Below, in pieces: positions 52,352 through 60,548 of a stretch of DNA of 64,000 bases (within the stretch, counting starts at the first letter, position 1; each line of letters starts with the position of its first letter). The notes under the pieces are model-generated. The model searched no databases. It was not told where the DNA came from and saw nothing but the letters and a program-made list of their open reading frames with translations. Position numbers and translations under genes: made by a program. This stretch comes from CAVQEK01 sp963711495 (lineage in GTDB: Bacteria; Bacteroidota; Bacteroidia; Cytophagales; Cyclobacteriaceae), in assembly GCA_963711495.1 (NCBI GenBank), contig CAVQEK010000006.1:1-64000 (forward strand), written 5' to 3'.

Positions 52352-54022
52352 TTATGCAGTAACACAACCTTGCGAGGCAGTAGAAACCGTGTCAATAAAT
52401 TTCTTTAAAATACCTGTTGTGGCTTTATATGCCGGTTTTTTCCAGGCTTTCCTTCTATTTGCAATTTCTTCATCTGTCAGGTGTGCCTCTATCTTGTTGT
52501 CGATGGCATCAATGGTAATAATATCTCCGTGTTTTATCAAACCAATGAGACCTCCTTCCTGCGCTTCGGGTGTTATATGGCCGACCAAAAATCCATGTGA
52601 ACCACCAGAAAATCTGCCGTCGGTGATGAGTGCTACATCTTTCCCTAAACCGGCACCCATGACCGCTCCGGTTGGTTTAAGCATTTCAGGCATGCCAGGG
52701 GCACCTTTCGGACCTTCGTATCGAATAACGATCACATCACCTTTTTTTACCTTTTTGATGCCAGCGATCATGTCAAATTCATCATCAAAAACACAAGCCG
52801 GGCCTGTAAATTTTTCTCCTTCTTTTCCCGTAATTTTGGCGACCGCACCCTCTTCGGCAAGATTTCCAAATAAGATTTGAATGTGCCCGACCGGTTTAAT
52901 CGGATTACTTATTGAGTGAATGATTTTCTGTCCCTTTTCCAGATCAGCAACCTGTTCCAGGTTTTCTCCAAGCGTTTTGCCAGTTACAGTGAGACAGTTT
53001 CCTTCGAGCATTCCTTCTTTGAGTAACAATTTCATTACGCCAGGCACGCCGCCGACCTTATGCAAATCTTCCATTAAATAAGCGCCACTTGGTTTGAGAT
53101 CAGCTAAATAGGGCGTTTTGTCACTTATTCGCTGAAAATCATTGATATCAAGTTTTATTTCAACGGATTTGGCTATGGCTATCAGGTGCAAAACCGCATT
53201 GGTTGAACCTCCCAGTGCCATAATAAGTGTGATGGCATTTTCAAAGGCATTTTTTGTCATAATGTCCCTTGGCCTGATATCTTTAACCAATAAATTATGA
53301 ATGGCCTTGCCCAATTGTCCACATTCAAGGCCTTTTTCAGGACTTACTGCTGGGTTTGATGAAGAATATGGCAAACTCATACCCATACACTCAATAGCTG
53401 AAGCCATGGTATTGGCGGTATACATACCTCCGCATGCACCAGCGCCCGGTATGGAATTTTGTATAATGCCTTTGTAATCTTCCTCGGAAATTTTGCCAGC
53501 AAGTTTTTCACCGTAAGCCTCAAATGCCGAAACAATATTCAGGTCCTTACCTTTCCATTTTCCATTTTTCACCGTACCTCCATAGACCAGAATTCCTGGT
53601 CGATTTAGACGACCCATGGCGATCATGGCACCGGGCATATTCTTATCGCATCCTACAACAGAAATAACGGCGTCGTAGTACTGGGCACTCATCACGGTTT
53701 CAATGGAGTCAGCGATCAATTCTCTTGATGGCAAAGAATATTTCATGCCTTCAGTTCCGTTGGATATGCCGTCACTTACCCCAATTGTATGAAATATTAG
53801 TCCGAGTAAACCGGTATCATCAACGCCTTTTTTAATTTGATCGGCTAAACCATTCAGGTGCATATTGCATGGATTTCCTTGAAAACCAGTGCTAACAATG
53901 CCTACCTGAGCTTTTTTCAAATCATTTTCTTTCAGGCCCAATGCATATAGCATTGCCTGTGCCGCCGGAAGACTTTCATCCTGCGTGATCTTACTGCTGA
54001 ATTTGTTGATCTGTTTTTCCAT
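52352..54022 (-). CDS. ilvD: Dihydroxy-acid dehydratase (IlvD)
   Basis: IlvD is an iron-sulfur dehydratase of 556 aa that makes the 2-oxo acids of valine and isoleucine. Cluster and active-site segments are VSVVGCDKNMPGAMIAMGRL (about 120-140, Cys ligand), GAGACGGMYTANTMASAIE (about 192-210, Cys ligand) and TDGRFSGGSHGFLVGHITPE (about 472-491). It is the first structural gene of the ilv operon and begins seven bases after the run of Ts that ends an attenuator terminator, so its transcription depends on readthrough of that structure. Confidence 0.96.
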   Translation of the reverse strand: MEKQINKFSSKITQDESLPAAQAMLYALGLKENDLKKAQVGIVSTGFQGNPCNMHLNGLADQIKKGVDDTGLLGLIFHTIGVSDGISNGTEGMKYSLPSRELIADSIETVMSAQYYDAVISVVGCDKNMPGAMIAMGRLNRPGILVYGGTVKNGKWKGKDLNIVSAFEAYGEKLAGKISEEDYKGIIQNSIPGAGACGGMYTANTMASAIECMGMSLPYSSSNPAVSPEKGLECGQLGKAIHNLLVKDIRPRDIMTKNAFENAITLIMALGGSTNAVLHLIAIAKSVEIKLDINDFQRISDKTPYLADLKPSGAYLMEDLHKVGGVPGVMKLLLKEGMLEGNCLTVTGKTLGENLEQVADLEKGQKIIHSISNPIKPVGHIQILFGNLAEEGAVAKITGKEGEKFTGPACVFDDEFDMIAGIKKVKKGDVIVIRYEGPKGAPGMPEMLKPTGAVMGAGLGKDVALITDGRFSGGSHGFLVGHITPEAQEGGLIGLIKHGDIITIDAIDNKIEAHLTDEEIANRRKAWKKPAYKATTGILKKFIDTVSTASQGCVTA

Positions 54023-54028
54023 AAGATT

Positions 54029-54164
54029 AAAAAAAAACCTTTCTGCTGTTGAGAAAGGTTTTAGTTTTCATTGAGTTGACAATAGTAAACCTTTCTTATC
54101 AAGAATCGCTGATAAGCACCACGACAGAAAGGACTAGAACTACTATGTGCAACAATAACTTCAT
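54029..54164 (-). promoter_or_regulatory. Transcription attenuator of the ilvDBNC-leuA operon
   Basis: Minus-strand RNA elements in order are as follows. Protector: CTTATCA (54110-54116) inside the leader gene pairs with TGATAAG (54095-54101) over its stop codon, and CCTTTCT (54126-54132) can pair with AGAAAGG. Antiterminator: AGAAAGGTTT (54087-54096) pairs with AAACCTTTCT of the terminator's 5' arm. Terminator: AAAACCTTTCT (54052-54062) pairs with AGAAAGGTTTT (54034-54044), an 11-bp stem with a 7-base loop and a run of nine Ts. The antiterminator arm repeats the terminator's 3' arm almost exactly, so the two structures exclude each other. Ribosome stalling at Leu/Val/Ile codons would free the antiterminator. 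Confidence 0.85.
54099..54164 (-). CDS. ilv leader peptide, 21 aa, branched-chain rich
   Basis: This is a 21-codon ORF on the ilv leader RNA, beginning MKLLLHIVVLVL and ending in ISDS. It contains six Leu, six Val and two Ile codons, 14 of 21, with varied codons for each (Leu TTA, TTG, CTA, CTT; Val GTA, GTT, GTC, GTG; Ile ATA, ATC). Its last codons form one arm of the protector hairpin and its TGA lies in the other arm, exactly the arrangement needed for attenuation by ribosome position. It is too short to be found by ordinary gene calling. The product itself is unlikely to have a function. Confidence 0.85.
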   Translation of the reverse strand: MKLLLHIVVLVLSVVVLISDS

Positions 54165-54221
54165 GAACTTAATATATCTTTTACAGAATTTTATTTCGTT
54201 AATTTCAGAGACGACAAAAGT

Positions 54222-54253
54222 CGAAGATAATTCTGTAAAATCAAAGTCCAAAA
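54222..54253 (-). promoter_or_regulatory. Promoter of the ilv operon
   Basis: On the minus strand there is a -33 TTTG (54249-54252, within GTTTTGG), a 19-base spacer, and a -7 TATCTTCG (54222-54229), seven of eight bases of the Bacteroidota consensus TAnnTTTG. Transcription would begin near 54215, about 50 bases before the leader peptide start, giving a leader RNA of about 190 bases. Confidence 0.6.
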
Positions 54254-54352
54254 CTAAAAATTTTGGATTTTTTTAAGAGTATTTATATAAACTGATTTTT
54301 CGGTTTTCTTTTGAAACTGAAAATCAAATATTTATCATCAGATCACTTTATG

Positions 54353-55792
54353 TTATTCAACATGATATCCGGCATGCTCACATTTCATCAGAAGATTGTC
54401 AATCGTACTAATTTCGATAAACGAAGGGCCGTGCGAAGGTCCGAAATTTCCAGCCAAAACCACCACTCGATCCTCCTTTTCCAATTTGGATTTTTTAATT
54501 AATGAATTCAATGCCTGTGAAATGAACAGTTCTGCAGACTTGCCCATTTCAGAGAAATTAACATAGACACCATACGAAAGGGCCAATTCTCTCATCACGC
54601 GTTTATCATAGCACTGGGCCATAATAATATTTTGTCCACGATAGGCTGCCAGCGCCCTGATAGTCCTGCCATGCATGGTGTCAGCAATGATGGCTTTGGT
54701 GTCCAGTTCGACAGAAGCGCGGGCTGCAGCCCGGGCCAGAAAGGCTGCTATTTCATTATTAATGATCAAATATGCCGTTTCTTTAATGGGCTCTTTGGCT
54801 GATTCCACCTCCATGGCAATTTTACTCATCAGTTGTACCGATTTAACAGGATAGTCGCCATAAGCCGTTTCACCGCTAAGCATAACAGCATCTGTTCCGT
54901 CATAAACAGCGTTGGCGACATCACTGATTTCAGCCCTGGTCGGGCGGGGATTTTTGATCATGGAATGCAACATTTGCGTGGCAGTGATCACTGGTTTTCT
55001 TCGACTGATGCACTTGTTAATGATCATTTTCTGAACAATCGGGATACGTTCCTGGGGGATTTCTACGGCTAAATCACCACGTGCCACCATAGCACCATAG
55101 GCGTAATCAAGAATCTCATCAATATTGTCTACACCTTGTTGGTTTTCTATCTTGGCGATGATTTTAATATTGCTATCACGTTCATCCAGAATTTTTTGTA
55201 CAGCCAAAACATCTTCTTTGTTGCGAACGAATGAATGGGCTATAAAATCCAGATTTTGATCAATGGCAAAGTGAATGTAATCAATATCTTTTTGACTGAG
55301 TGCGGGAAGGGTGACATGTACTGAGGGTATGTTAACACTTTTTTTGCCGTTGATGATACCGTTGTTTTTCACCTCGCAAAGCAAGATATCGTCCTCTTTT
55401 TCTTTGGCTACCAGTTCAATGTCACCGTCATCGATGAGTATGGCGCTGCCGACCGGCACATCAGCAACAAAATCCTTGAAGTTCACATAAATACAGTCTT
55501 TGGTGGTAATGCCTTCCGGATCTCCTTTTATTTTTACCATATCACCGAATTTTACCAGTATTTGTTCTATGGCTCGGGTAGTCCTTATCTCCGGTCCCTT
55601 AGTATCCAGTAAGAGTGCAATTCTTTCTGAAACTTGTCTTACATTATTAATTATTTTTAAAGTATCCTCATAGGTTTGGTGCGCAGTATTCAATCTCACC
55701 ATATTCATTCCTGCTTTTCTCAACTCTTTAATCAACTCAACGTCACAGTTTTTGTCAGAAATTGTAGCAACGATTTTGGTCTTTTTCCTCAT
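54353..55792 (-). CDS. pyk: Pyruvate kinase
   Basis: This glycolytic enzyme of 479 aa converts phosphoenolpyruvate and ADP to pyruvate and ATP. The N-terminal segment NMVRLNTAHQTYED (about 29-42) contains the substrate Arg. Others are IAKIENQQGVDNIDEIL (catalytic Lys, about 215-231), GAMVARGDLAVEIP and the signature TATQMLHSMIKNPRPTRAEI, with AVMLSGETAYGDYPV after. The C-terminal domain is complete. It is divergent from the disulfide oxidoreductase gene and upstream of the ilv promoter, whose substrate pyruvate it makes. Confidence 0.97.
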   Translation of the reverse strand: MRKKTKIVATISDKNCDVELIKELRKAGMNMVRLNTAHQTYEDTLKIINNVRQVSERIALLLDTKGPEIRTTRAIEQILVKFGDMVKIKGDPEGITTKDCIYVNFKDFVADVPVGSAILIDDGDIELVAKEKEDDILLCEVKNNGIINGKKSVNIPSVHVTLPALSQKDIDYIHFAIDQNLDFIAHSFVRNKEDVLAVQKILDERDSNIKIIAKIENQQGVDNIDEILDYAYGAMVARGDLAVEIPQERIPIVQKMIINKCISRRKPVITATQMLHSMIKNPRPTRAEISDVANAVYDGTDAVMLSGETAYGDYPVKSVQLMSKIAMEVESAKEPIKETAYLIINNEIAAFLARAAARASVELDTKAIIADTMHGRTIRALAAYRGQNIIMAQCYDKRVMRELALSYGVYVNFSEMGKSAELFISQALNSLIKKSKLEKEDRVVVLAGNFGPSHGPSFIEISTIDNLLMKCEHAGYHVE

Positions 55793-56185
55793 ATATCAAA
55801 ATAATTTATCCGGCGAAATTATAAATAATTAAGGTAATGATGCGTGTGGGATATTAATATTTTATGCATTTAGTGGTGTAAATGTTAAAATTTGAATATT
55901 TAATGTATTGTATAGGTAATCATTCAATATGGTCTTAAGCCCGGCTTATTTCATGAATGTTTGGAAATTGTGAAATATGTGTAGATATGACACGGTGTTT
56001 GAATTCATTTTTTATTCTATGCATGACTTCAGTATTTTTACCGTTGTTAAATTATCTGTACAAAGAAAGATCGGTTGCCCCAGATCAAATATGATATCAG
56101 GTGGATCATATCAGCCGTTTATTTTTTTCAATCAGCTTAACATTCCGCATTTCTAAATGTTGTCAAAGTAAACGCTTTGGAGAAT
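55793..56185. other. Divergent intergenic region pyk / FAD oxidoreductase
   Basis: These 393 bases hold no credible gene. An inverted repeat, ATATGAT-ATCAGGTGG-ATCATAT (7-9-7, 56089-56111), lies 75 bases upstream of the oxidoreductase ATG and could be an operator. Nothing else stands out. Confidence 0.35.
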
Positions 56186-57568
56186 ATGAAATATGATGCT
56201 ATCATTATTGGTGCTGGTCAGTCCGGACCCAGTCTTGCTGGTGCACTTGCCCAAAAAGGCCAAAAAGTAATAATTGTTGAACAAGACCGGCTGGGCGGTA
56301 CCTGCTTAAATTATGGATGCCGTCCCACCAAAGCACTTAGGGCCAGTGCTGTTGCTGCTCATCGTGCACGCAGGGCTTCTGATTATGGTGTATTTACAGA
56401 GCATGTGGAAGTGGATTTTAAAAAAGTAATGGCGCGTAAAAATGAAATTATCCGACTGATGCAGCATGGAGTGGATAAGTATTTTGGAGAAATGGATGGT
56501 GTGGATATCAAATACGAACAGGGACAATTCATTGGAAAAATAAATAACTTATTTCGGGTGAAAGCAGGTGCAGAAGTGCTGGAATCTGATCGGGTGTATA
56601 TCAATGTAGGAGCGCGAGCAAGAATCCCAAATATCAATGGGCTGGAAAAAATACCTTATTTAACCAACAAAAGCATCCTCTCCTTGAAAGAATTGCCCGA
56701 ACATCTCATTATTGTTGGCGGAGGTTATGTCGGACTGGAATTCGGACAAATGTTCCGTCGATTTGGTTCAAAGGTAACCATTATCCAGCGTCAGGGACAA
56801 TTGTTGCCCAGGGAGGATGAGGATGTGGTGGAGGAGGTAATCAAAGTATTTCGGGAAGAAGACATCCAAATTATGTTGAACGCCCACGCAACTCGCGTCG
56901 AACAGCAATCGCCAGGTCAGATTGATTTAATTGTTGAAACACCTTCGGGGTTAAAGCATGTATCGGGATCACATTTATTGTTGGCTGTGGGCCGAATTCC
57001 CAATAGTGACATGTTGAATGCGCCGGCTATTGGACTGCATGTTGATGCTAAAGGATACATTCCTGTGAATGAACATCTGGCAACAAATATTCCCGGGGTA
57101 TGGGCTTTGGGTGATGTAAACGGTCGGGGCGCATTTACGCACACATCGTATCAGGATTTTGAAATATTATTAGACAACCTGGAGGGCGGTAATCGTTCTG
57201 TGAATGATCGCATTATGTCTTACACCGTGTTTATTGATCCACCACTTGGCCGGGTGGGCATGAATGAGCGTCAGGCGAGAGCATCCGGAAAAAAAATATT
57301 GAAGGCATCATTTGCCATGAAAGATGTTTCTCGGGCCAAACTCGATAGTGAACCAGTAGGTATGATTAAAATATTGGTTGACAGTGAGACTGAACAGATA
57401 ACCGGAGCTTTGGTTTTTGGCATGCAGGGTGATGATATCATCCAGATCTTCAGTAATTTCATGTATACCGGCGCCAGCTATAAAGTCATGCAGAATGCAT
57501 TGCCCATTCATCCAACAGTGGCTGAATTTATTCCTACGATCTTGAAATCACTAAAACCATTGGATTGA
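56186..57568 (+). CDS. FAD-dependent pyridine nucleotide-disulfide oxidoreductase (MerA/Lpd-like)
   Basis: This is a 460-residue class I flavoprotein disulfide reductase. FAD motif IIIGAGQSGPSLAGALA (about 6-22), redox Cys pair in GGTCLNYGCRPTKAL (about 38-52), NAD motif IIVGGGYVGLEFGQMF (about 178-193), FAD motif VWALGDVNGRGAFTHTS, and C-terminal active-site HPTVAEFIPTILK. It lacks the second C-terminal Cys pair and N-terminal metal domain of true mercuric reductases, and no lipoyl-dependent complex is adjacent, so the substrate is open. GGAG precedes the ATG at 56186; an in-frame TTG at 56177 is less likely. Confidence 0.9.
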   Translation: MKYDAIIIGAGQSGPSLAGALAQKGQKVIIVEQDRLGGTCLNYGCRPTKALRASAVAAHRARRASDYGVFTEHVEVDFKKVMARKNEIIRLMQHGVDKYFGEMDGVDIKYEQGQFIGKINNLFRVKAGAEVLESDRVYINVGARARIPNINGLEKIPYLTNKSILSLKELPEHLIIVGGGYVGLEFGQMFRRFGSKVTIIQRQGQLLPREDEDVVEEVIKVFREEDIQIMLNAHATRVEQQSPGQIDLIVETPSGLKHVSGSHLLLAVGRIPNSDMLNAPAIGLHVDAKGYIPVNEHLATNIPGVWALGDVNGRGAFTHTSYQDFEILLDNLEGGNRSVNDRIMSYTVFIDPPLGRVGMNERQARASGKKILKASFAMKDVSRAKLDSEPVGMIKILVDSETEQITGALVFGMQGDDIIQIFSNFMYTGASYKVMQNALPIHPTVAEFIPTILKSLKPLD

Positions 57569-57653
57569 GGAGGAAATTTGAATTGAAAGTAATAGATTAA
57601 CCTCCTGAAAGCGTATTTTATTTTTTTCTATTATATAATAACACTTTTTCCAA

Positions 57654-58136
57654 ATGAATTCGGACGAAAAAACTCTTGATCTTAAAGGAGAAAAGCTATT
57701 TCCCTTTCAATTTCAGATACTTGGCCTTGTTTTGATAGTTGCAGGAATTGGATTGATTATAATCCACATATTATTATCGATAACCCTGGTTTTGATCGGG
57801 GTGACTGTTTTAACGGCTTATGCTGGCGTTGAAGTTGACCGGTCGAAAGGCACGTACAGAGAATATAACTCATTCCTTTTTATCAAAAATGGGAAATATA
57901 AAAGATATGAAGGTATCGAAAAGATATTCATCAATTCTCAGAAGGTAAGTCAAAAAATTTATACCCCTCATACACTTTCGTCTTCTACTTTCAATAACAT
58001 GGAGTATAATGCCTATTTGAAATTCGACGATGGGACAAAAATTTATTTAACCTGCGACAAGAACAAAAACACCCTGATGGATAAACTTAAAAAACCCGCA
58101 GAATTGCTGAAAGCCGTTATTATTGACAATACATGA
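57654..58136 (+). CDS. Membrane protein with PH-like tail, 160 aa
   Basis: I do not recognise a named family. Two membrane helices (about 22-38 and 40-58) form a hairpin. A soluble part of about 100 residues follows, starting VEVDRSKGTYREYNSFLFIKNG and rich in alternating strands, like the PH-type domain of bacterial YdbT/DUF304-style membrane proteins. The final helix (DKLKKPAELLKAVI) fits such a domain. It is a single gene 85 bases after the oxidoreductase and might share its transcript. Confidence 0.65.
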   Translation: MNSDEKTLDLKGEKLFPFQFQILGLVLIVAGIGLIIIHILLSITLVLIGVTVLTAYAGVEVDRSKGTYREYNSFLFIKNGKYKRYEGIEKIFINSQKVSQKIYTPHTLSSSTFNNMEYNAYLKFDDGTKIYLTCDKNKNTLMDKLKKPAELLKAVIIDNT

Positions 58137-58487
58137 TCGGTTAGGGCATATGGGCGAGGCAAATAATGGGGTCGTAGAAAACAAAACTTAGTAGCAAGTT
58201 GTTCATAATCAAGTTGAAGGAAAAACATAATAACCAAAACCACAATTTTGTTGACAAAAAGAAACTTTATCCTGAAATAGAAATAATCCAAGTATCAGGA
58301 AAATAGAAAAATGCTAAATGCGTTATCGGTTCGAATTATGTTTTGTTTTAAATCCGGATGATTGGATTGGAGATAGAAGACATCCAATATTTTAAAATCC
58401 ATTTTCCCACGTACTTTTAAAGTAAAACTTTAATTTTAATTAGAAATCAGGTTAATTACTTTTAAACTAACAGGAAACAATAAGGAC
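58137..58487. other. Intergenic region, nothing recognised
   Basis: These 351 AT-rich bases lie between two unrelated membrane-protein genes. I see no credible ORF, hairpin terminator or RNA gene. Confidence 0.4.
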
Positions 58488-59144
58488 ATGACCATGACAT
58501 TAAAAAAATCAATCTGCATTCTAATATTTTCTTTGATTATTACAATTCCAGGACTGATTTTTGCCCAAAGTGCCTCCACAGATGAAAATAATGCGCCGCA
58601 AACCTTACGTGATCAATTTAATGACATGAAGGATAATTCGGAAACCTATACCGAATATAAAGTAATAAAAATCAGCAAACTAAATAGTTTCTGGAAGGTT
58701 GTTTCTGACACTTTGCTAGGTTATAGAAAGGATATCAATGAACTAAAAAGTACCATTGATAGTCAAAAAGCACAGGCTTCAAGCTTGAACAACAAGATAG
58801 AAGATCTTCAAAAACAACTGGATGACAGCAATTTTTACAGAGACCGGATCAGTTTATTTGGTATAAATATGCTCAAGGAAACATATAACATTTTCCTTTG
58901 GACTATAATAATAGGTTTGGCCGTACTCGCCGGAATCTTATTCACCAGTTTTAGGCACAGTAGTTCCGTAACGCGAGAAAAGAAACGAGATTATAATAAC
59001 CTGCATGAAGAATTTGAGGCATTTCGAAAAAGGGCCCAGGAAAGAGAAATTAAATTGGGCAGAGACCTTCAGACCGAAATAAATCTGAATGAAGAACTAC
59101 GAAACAAACTCAACGCTAAAAAAGAACGGAGTCAATCCACCTAA
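58488..59144 (+). CDS. Membrane-anchored coiled-coil protein, 218 aa
   Basis: This is an unrecognised envelope protein. It has a signal peptide (SICILIFSLIITIPGLIFAQ, ending near residue 27), a periplasmic segment with a coiled coil (LKSTIDSQKAQASSLNNKIE, about 85-115), one transmembrane helix (IFLWTIIIGLAVLAGILFTS, about 134-153), and a cytoplasmic coiled coil (about 160-215, charged, ending KKERSQST). The topology links a periplasmic rod to a cytoplasmic rod across the inner membrane. It is monocistronic by spacing. A scaffold or signalling role is possible, but no domain supports a specific function. Confidence 0.7.
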   Translation: MTMTLKKSICILIFSLIITIPGLIFAQSASTDENNAPQTLRDQFNDMKDNSETYTEYKVIKISKLNSFWKVVSDTLLGYRKDINELKSTIDSQKAQASSLNNKIEDLQKQLDDSNFYRDRISLFGINMLKETYNIFLWTIIIGLAVLAGILFTSFRHSSSVTREKKRDYNNLHEEFEAFRKRAQEREIKLGRDLQTEINLNEELRNKLNAKKERSQST

Positions 59145-59316
59145 AATCCACATTTCTTTGGATTAAAAATACTTTTTTAACAAATCCACTGGCTTTTTAA
59201 CTATTTTCGATCGCCTTTAAATAGAGGCTACCTGTTGTAGTTGGTGTATTCTAATGAATTAATAATTAAGTGATCAAAATTCTTCAGAAAACTGAAGTCA
59301 GTATTTTTTCCGAAAA

Positions 59317-60513
59317 TTGCCTGTGATGCGGCCACTAATAAAATTATATCTTAAACCAGGTAAAGAGAAACCCTTAAAAAGGTTCCATTTATGGGTTTTT
59401 AGCGGGGCAGTAGAACGCGTTGAAAGCACACCAAAAGATGGCGACTGGGTTGAGATTTATTCCAGTAATCAGGAATTTCTGGCGTTGGGATATTATAGTG
59501 AAGGTTCAATCTGTGCCAGGATTATTAGTTTTGAAAAAGACTTGCCAGGCCCCGATTTATGGATAAGGAAATTAAATTATGCCATAACATTGCGCGAGGG
59601 GCTGGGATTTTTTGATAATCCCCATATCAATATGTTCAGGTTAGTGAATGCAGAAGGTGATAATATTCCGGGACTCGTCGTGGATTTTTATAATGGAGTT
59701 GTGGTAATCCAGGCTCAGACTACCGGCATGTTCCAGGTTCGACATGAAATAGCTGCTGCAATCCGGGAAATTCTAAAAAGCAGCGTTCGGGCTATCGTTG
59801 ATAAAAGCCATGTTGATAACAATACCAGCCCTTCCGAATTATTGGAAGGAACGTTTGGTCGTGAAGAGGGTGGAATAGTTGAAATTATTGAGTATGGCAA
59901 CAGATTCCTTGTGGATGTAATAGAAGGCCAGAAAACCGGTTTCTTTATTGATCAAAGAGAAAACAGAAAACTTCTTCAACATTTTACGCTTGGAAAGGAT
60001 GTTCTGAATATGTTTTCCTATACGGGTGGATTTTCTGTTTACGCCGCAAGGGGAGGAGCCAGAAAGGTTGTTTCAGTGGATATTTCTACCAAAGCTACAC
60101 AACTTGCGCAAGACAACATGGCAATTAATGGTTTTGTTGGCAATCAATATCAGACAGTATCCAGTGATGTGTTCAATTATTTCAATAAAACGGATCAAGA
60201 ATTTGATTGTATCGTGCTGGATCCTCCGGCATTTGCCAAGCATCAGGCAGCTAAGAAAAATGCTATCAGAGGATATCGTAATATTAATCAACGGGCCATT
60301 TCATCCATCAGGAAAGGCGGCATACTTTTTACATTTTCCTGTTCCCAGCTTGTTTCCGTCGAAGATTTTCGTACTGCCGTTTTTTCGGCAGCCGCAGTGA
60401 CGGGAAGAAGTGCCAGATTGTTGCATCATTTGTCACAACCGCCAGACCATCCGGTAAATATTTATCATCCTGAAGGGGAATATCTCAAGGGGTTTGTGGT
60501 GGCAATAGATTGA
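59317..60513 (+). CDS. Class I rRNA large-subunit methyltransferase (RlmI-like)
   Basis: This is a SAM-dependent RNA methyltransferase of 398 aa. It has an N-terminal PUA domain (HLWVFSGAVERVE, about 24-36), an EEHD-like middle domain (DNTSPSELLEG-type segment, here NNTSPSELLEGTFG), and a Rossmann domain with VLNMFSYTGGFSVYAARGG (about 229-247), VVSVDIS and the catalytic CIVLDPPAFAKHQ (about 299-311). This matches RlmI/RlmK-type m5C or m7G methyltransferases of 23S rRNA. Whether it corresponds to RlmI of E. coli exactly is not certain. It converges with ppc. Confidence 0.88.
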   Translation: MPVMRPLIKLYLKPGKEKPLKRFHLWVFSGAVERVESTPKDGDWVEIYSSNQEFLALGYYSEGSICARIISFEKDLPGPDLWIRKLNYAITLREGLGFFDNPHINMFRLVNAEGDNIPGLVVDFYNGVVVIQAQTTGMFQVRHEIAAAIREILKSSVRAIVDKSHVDNNTSPSELLEGTFGREEGGIVEIIEYGNRFLVDVIEGQKTGFFIDQRENRKLLQHFTLGKDVLNMFSYTGGFSVYAARGGARKVVSVDISTKATQLAQDNMAINGFVGNQYQTVSSDVFNYFNKTDQEFDCIVLDPPAFAKHQAAKKNAIRGYRNINQRAISSIRKGGILFTFSCSQLVSVEDFRTAVFSAAAVTGRSARLLHHLSQPPDHPVNIYHPEGEYLKGFVVAID

Positions 60514-60548
60514 ATTGAAAACCATTATTTCTCCAGGTATAATTTTCA

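Noticed and set aside
54049..54276. A 75-codon plus-strand ORF across the ilv leader region.
   Set aside because: It is antisense to the attenuator and its composition mirrors the opposite strand's leader codons and hairpin arms; no promoter or neighbour supports it.
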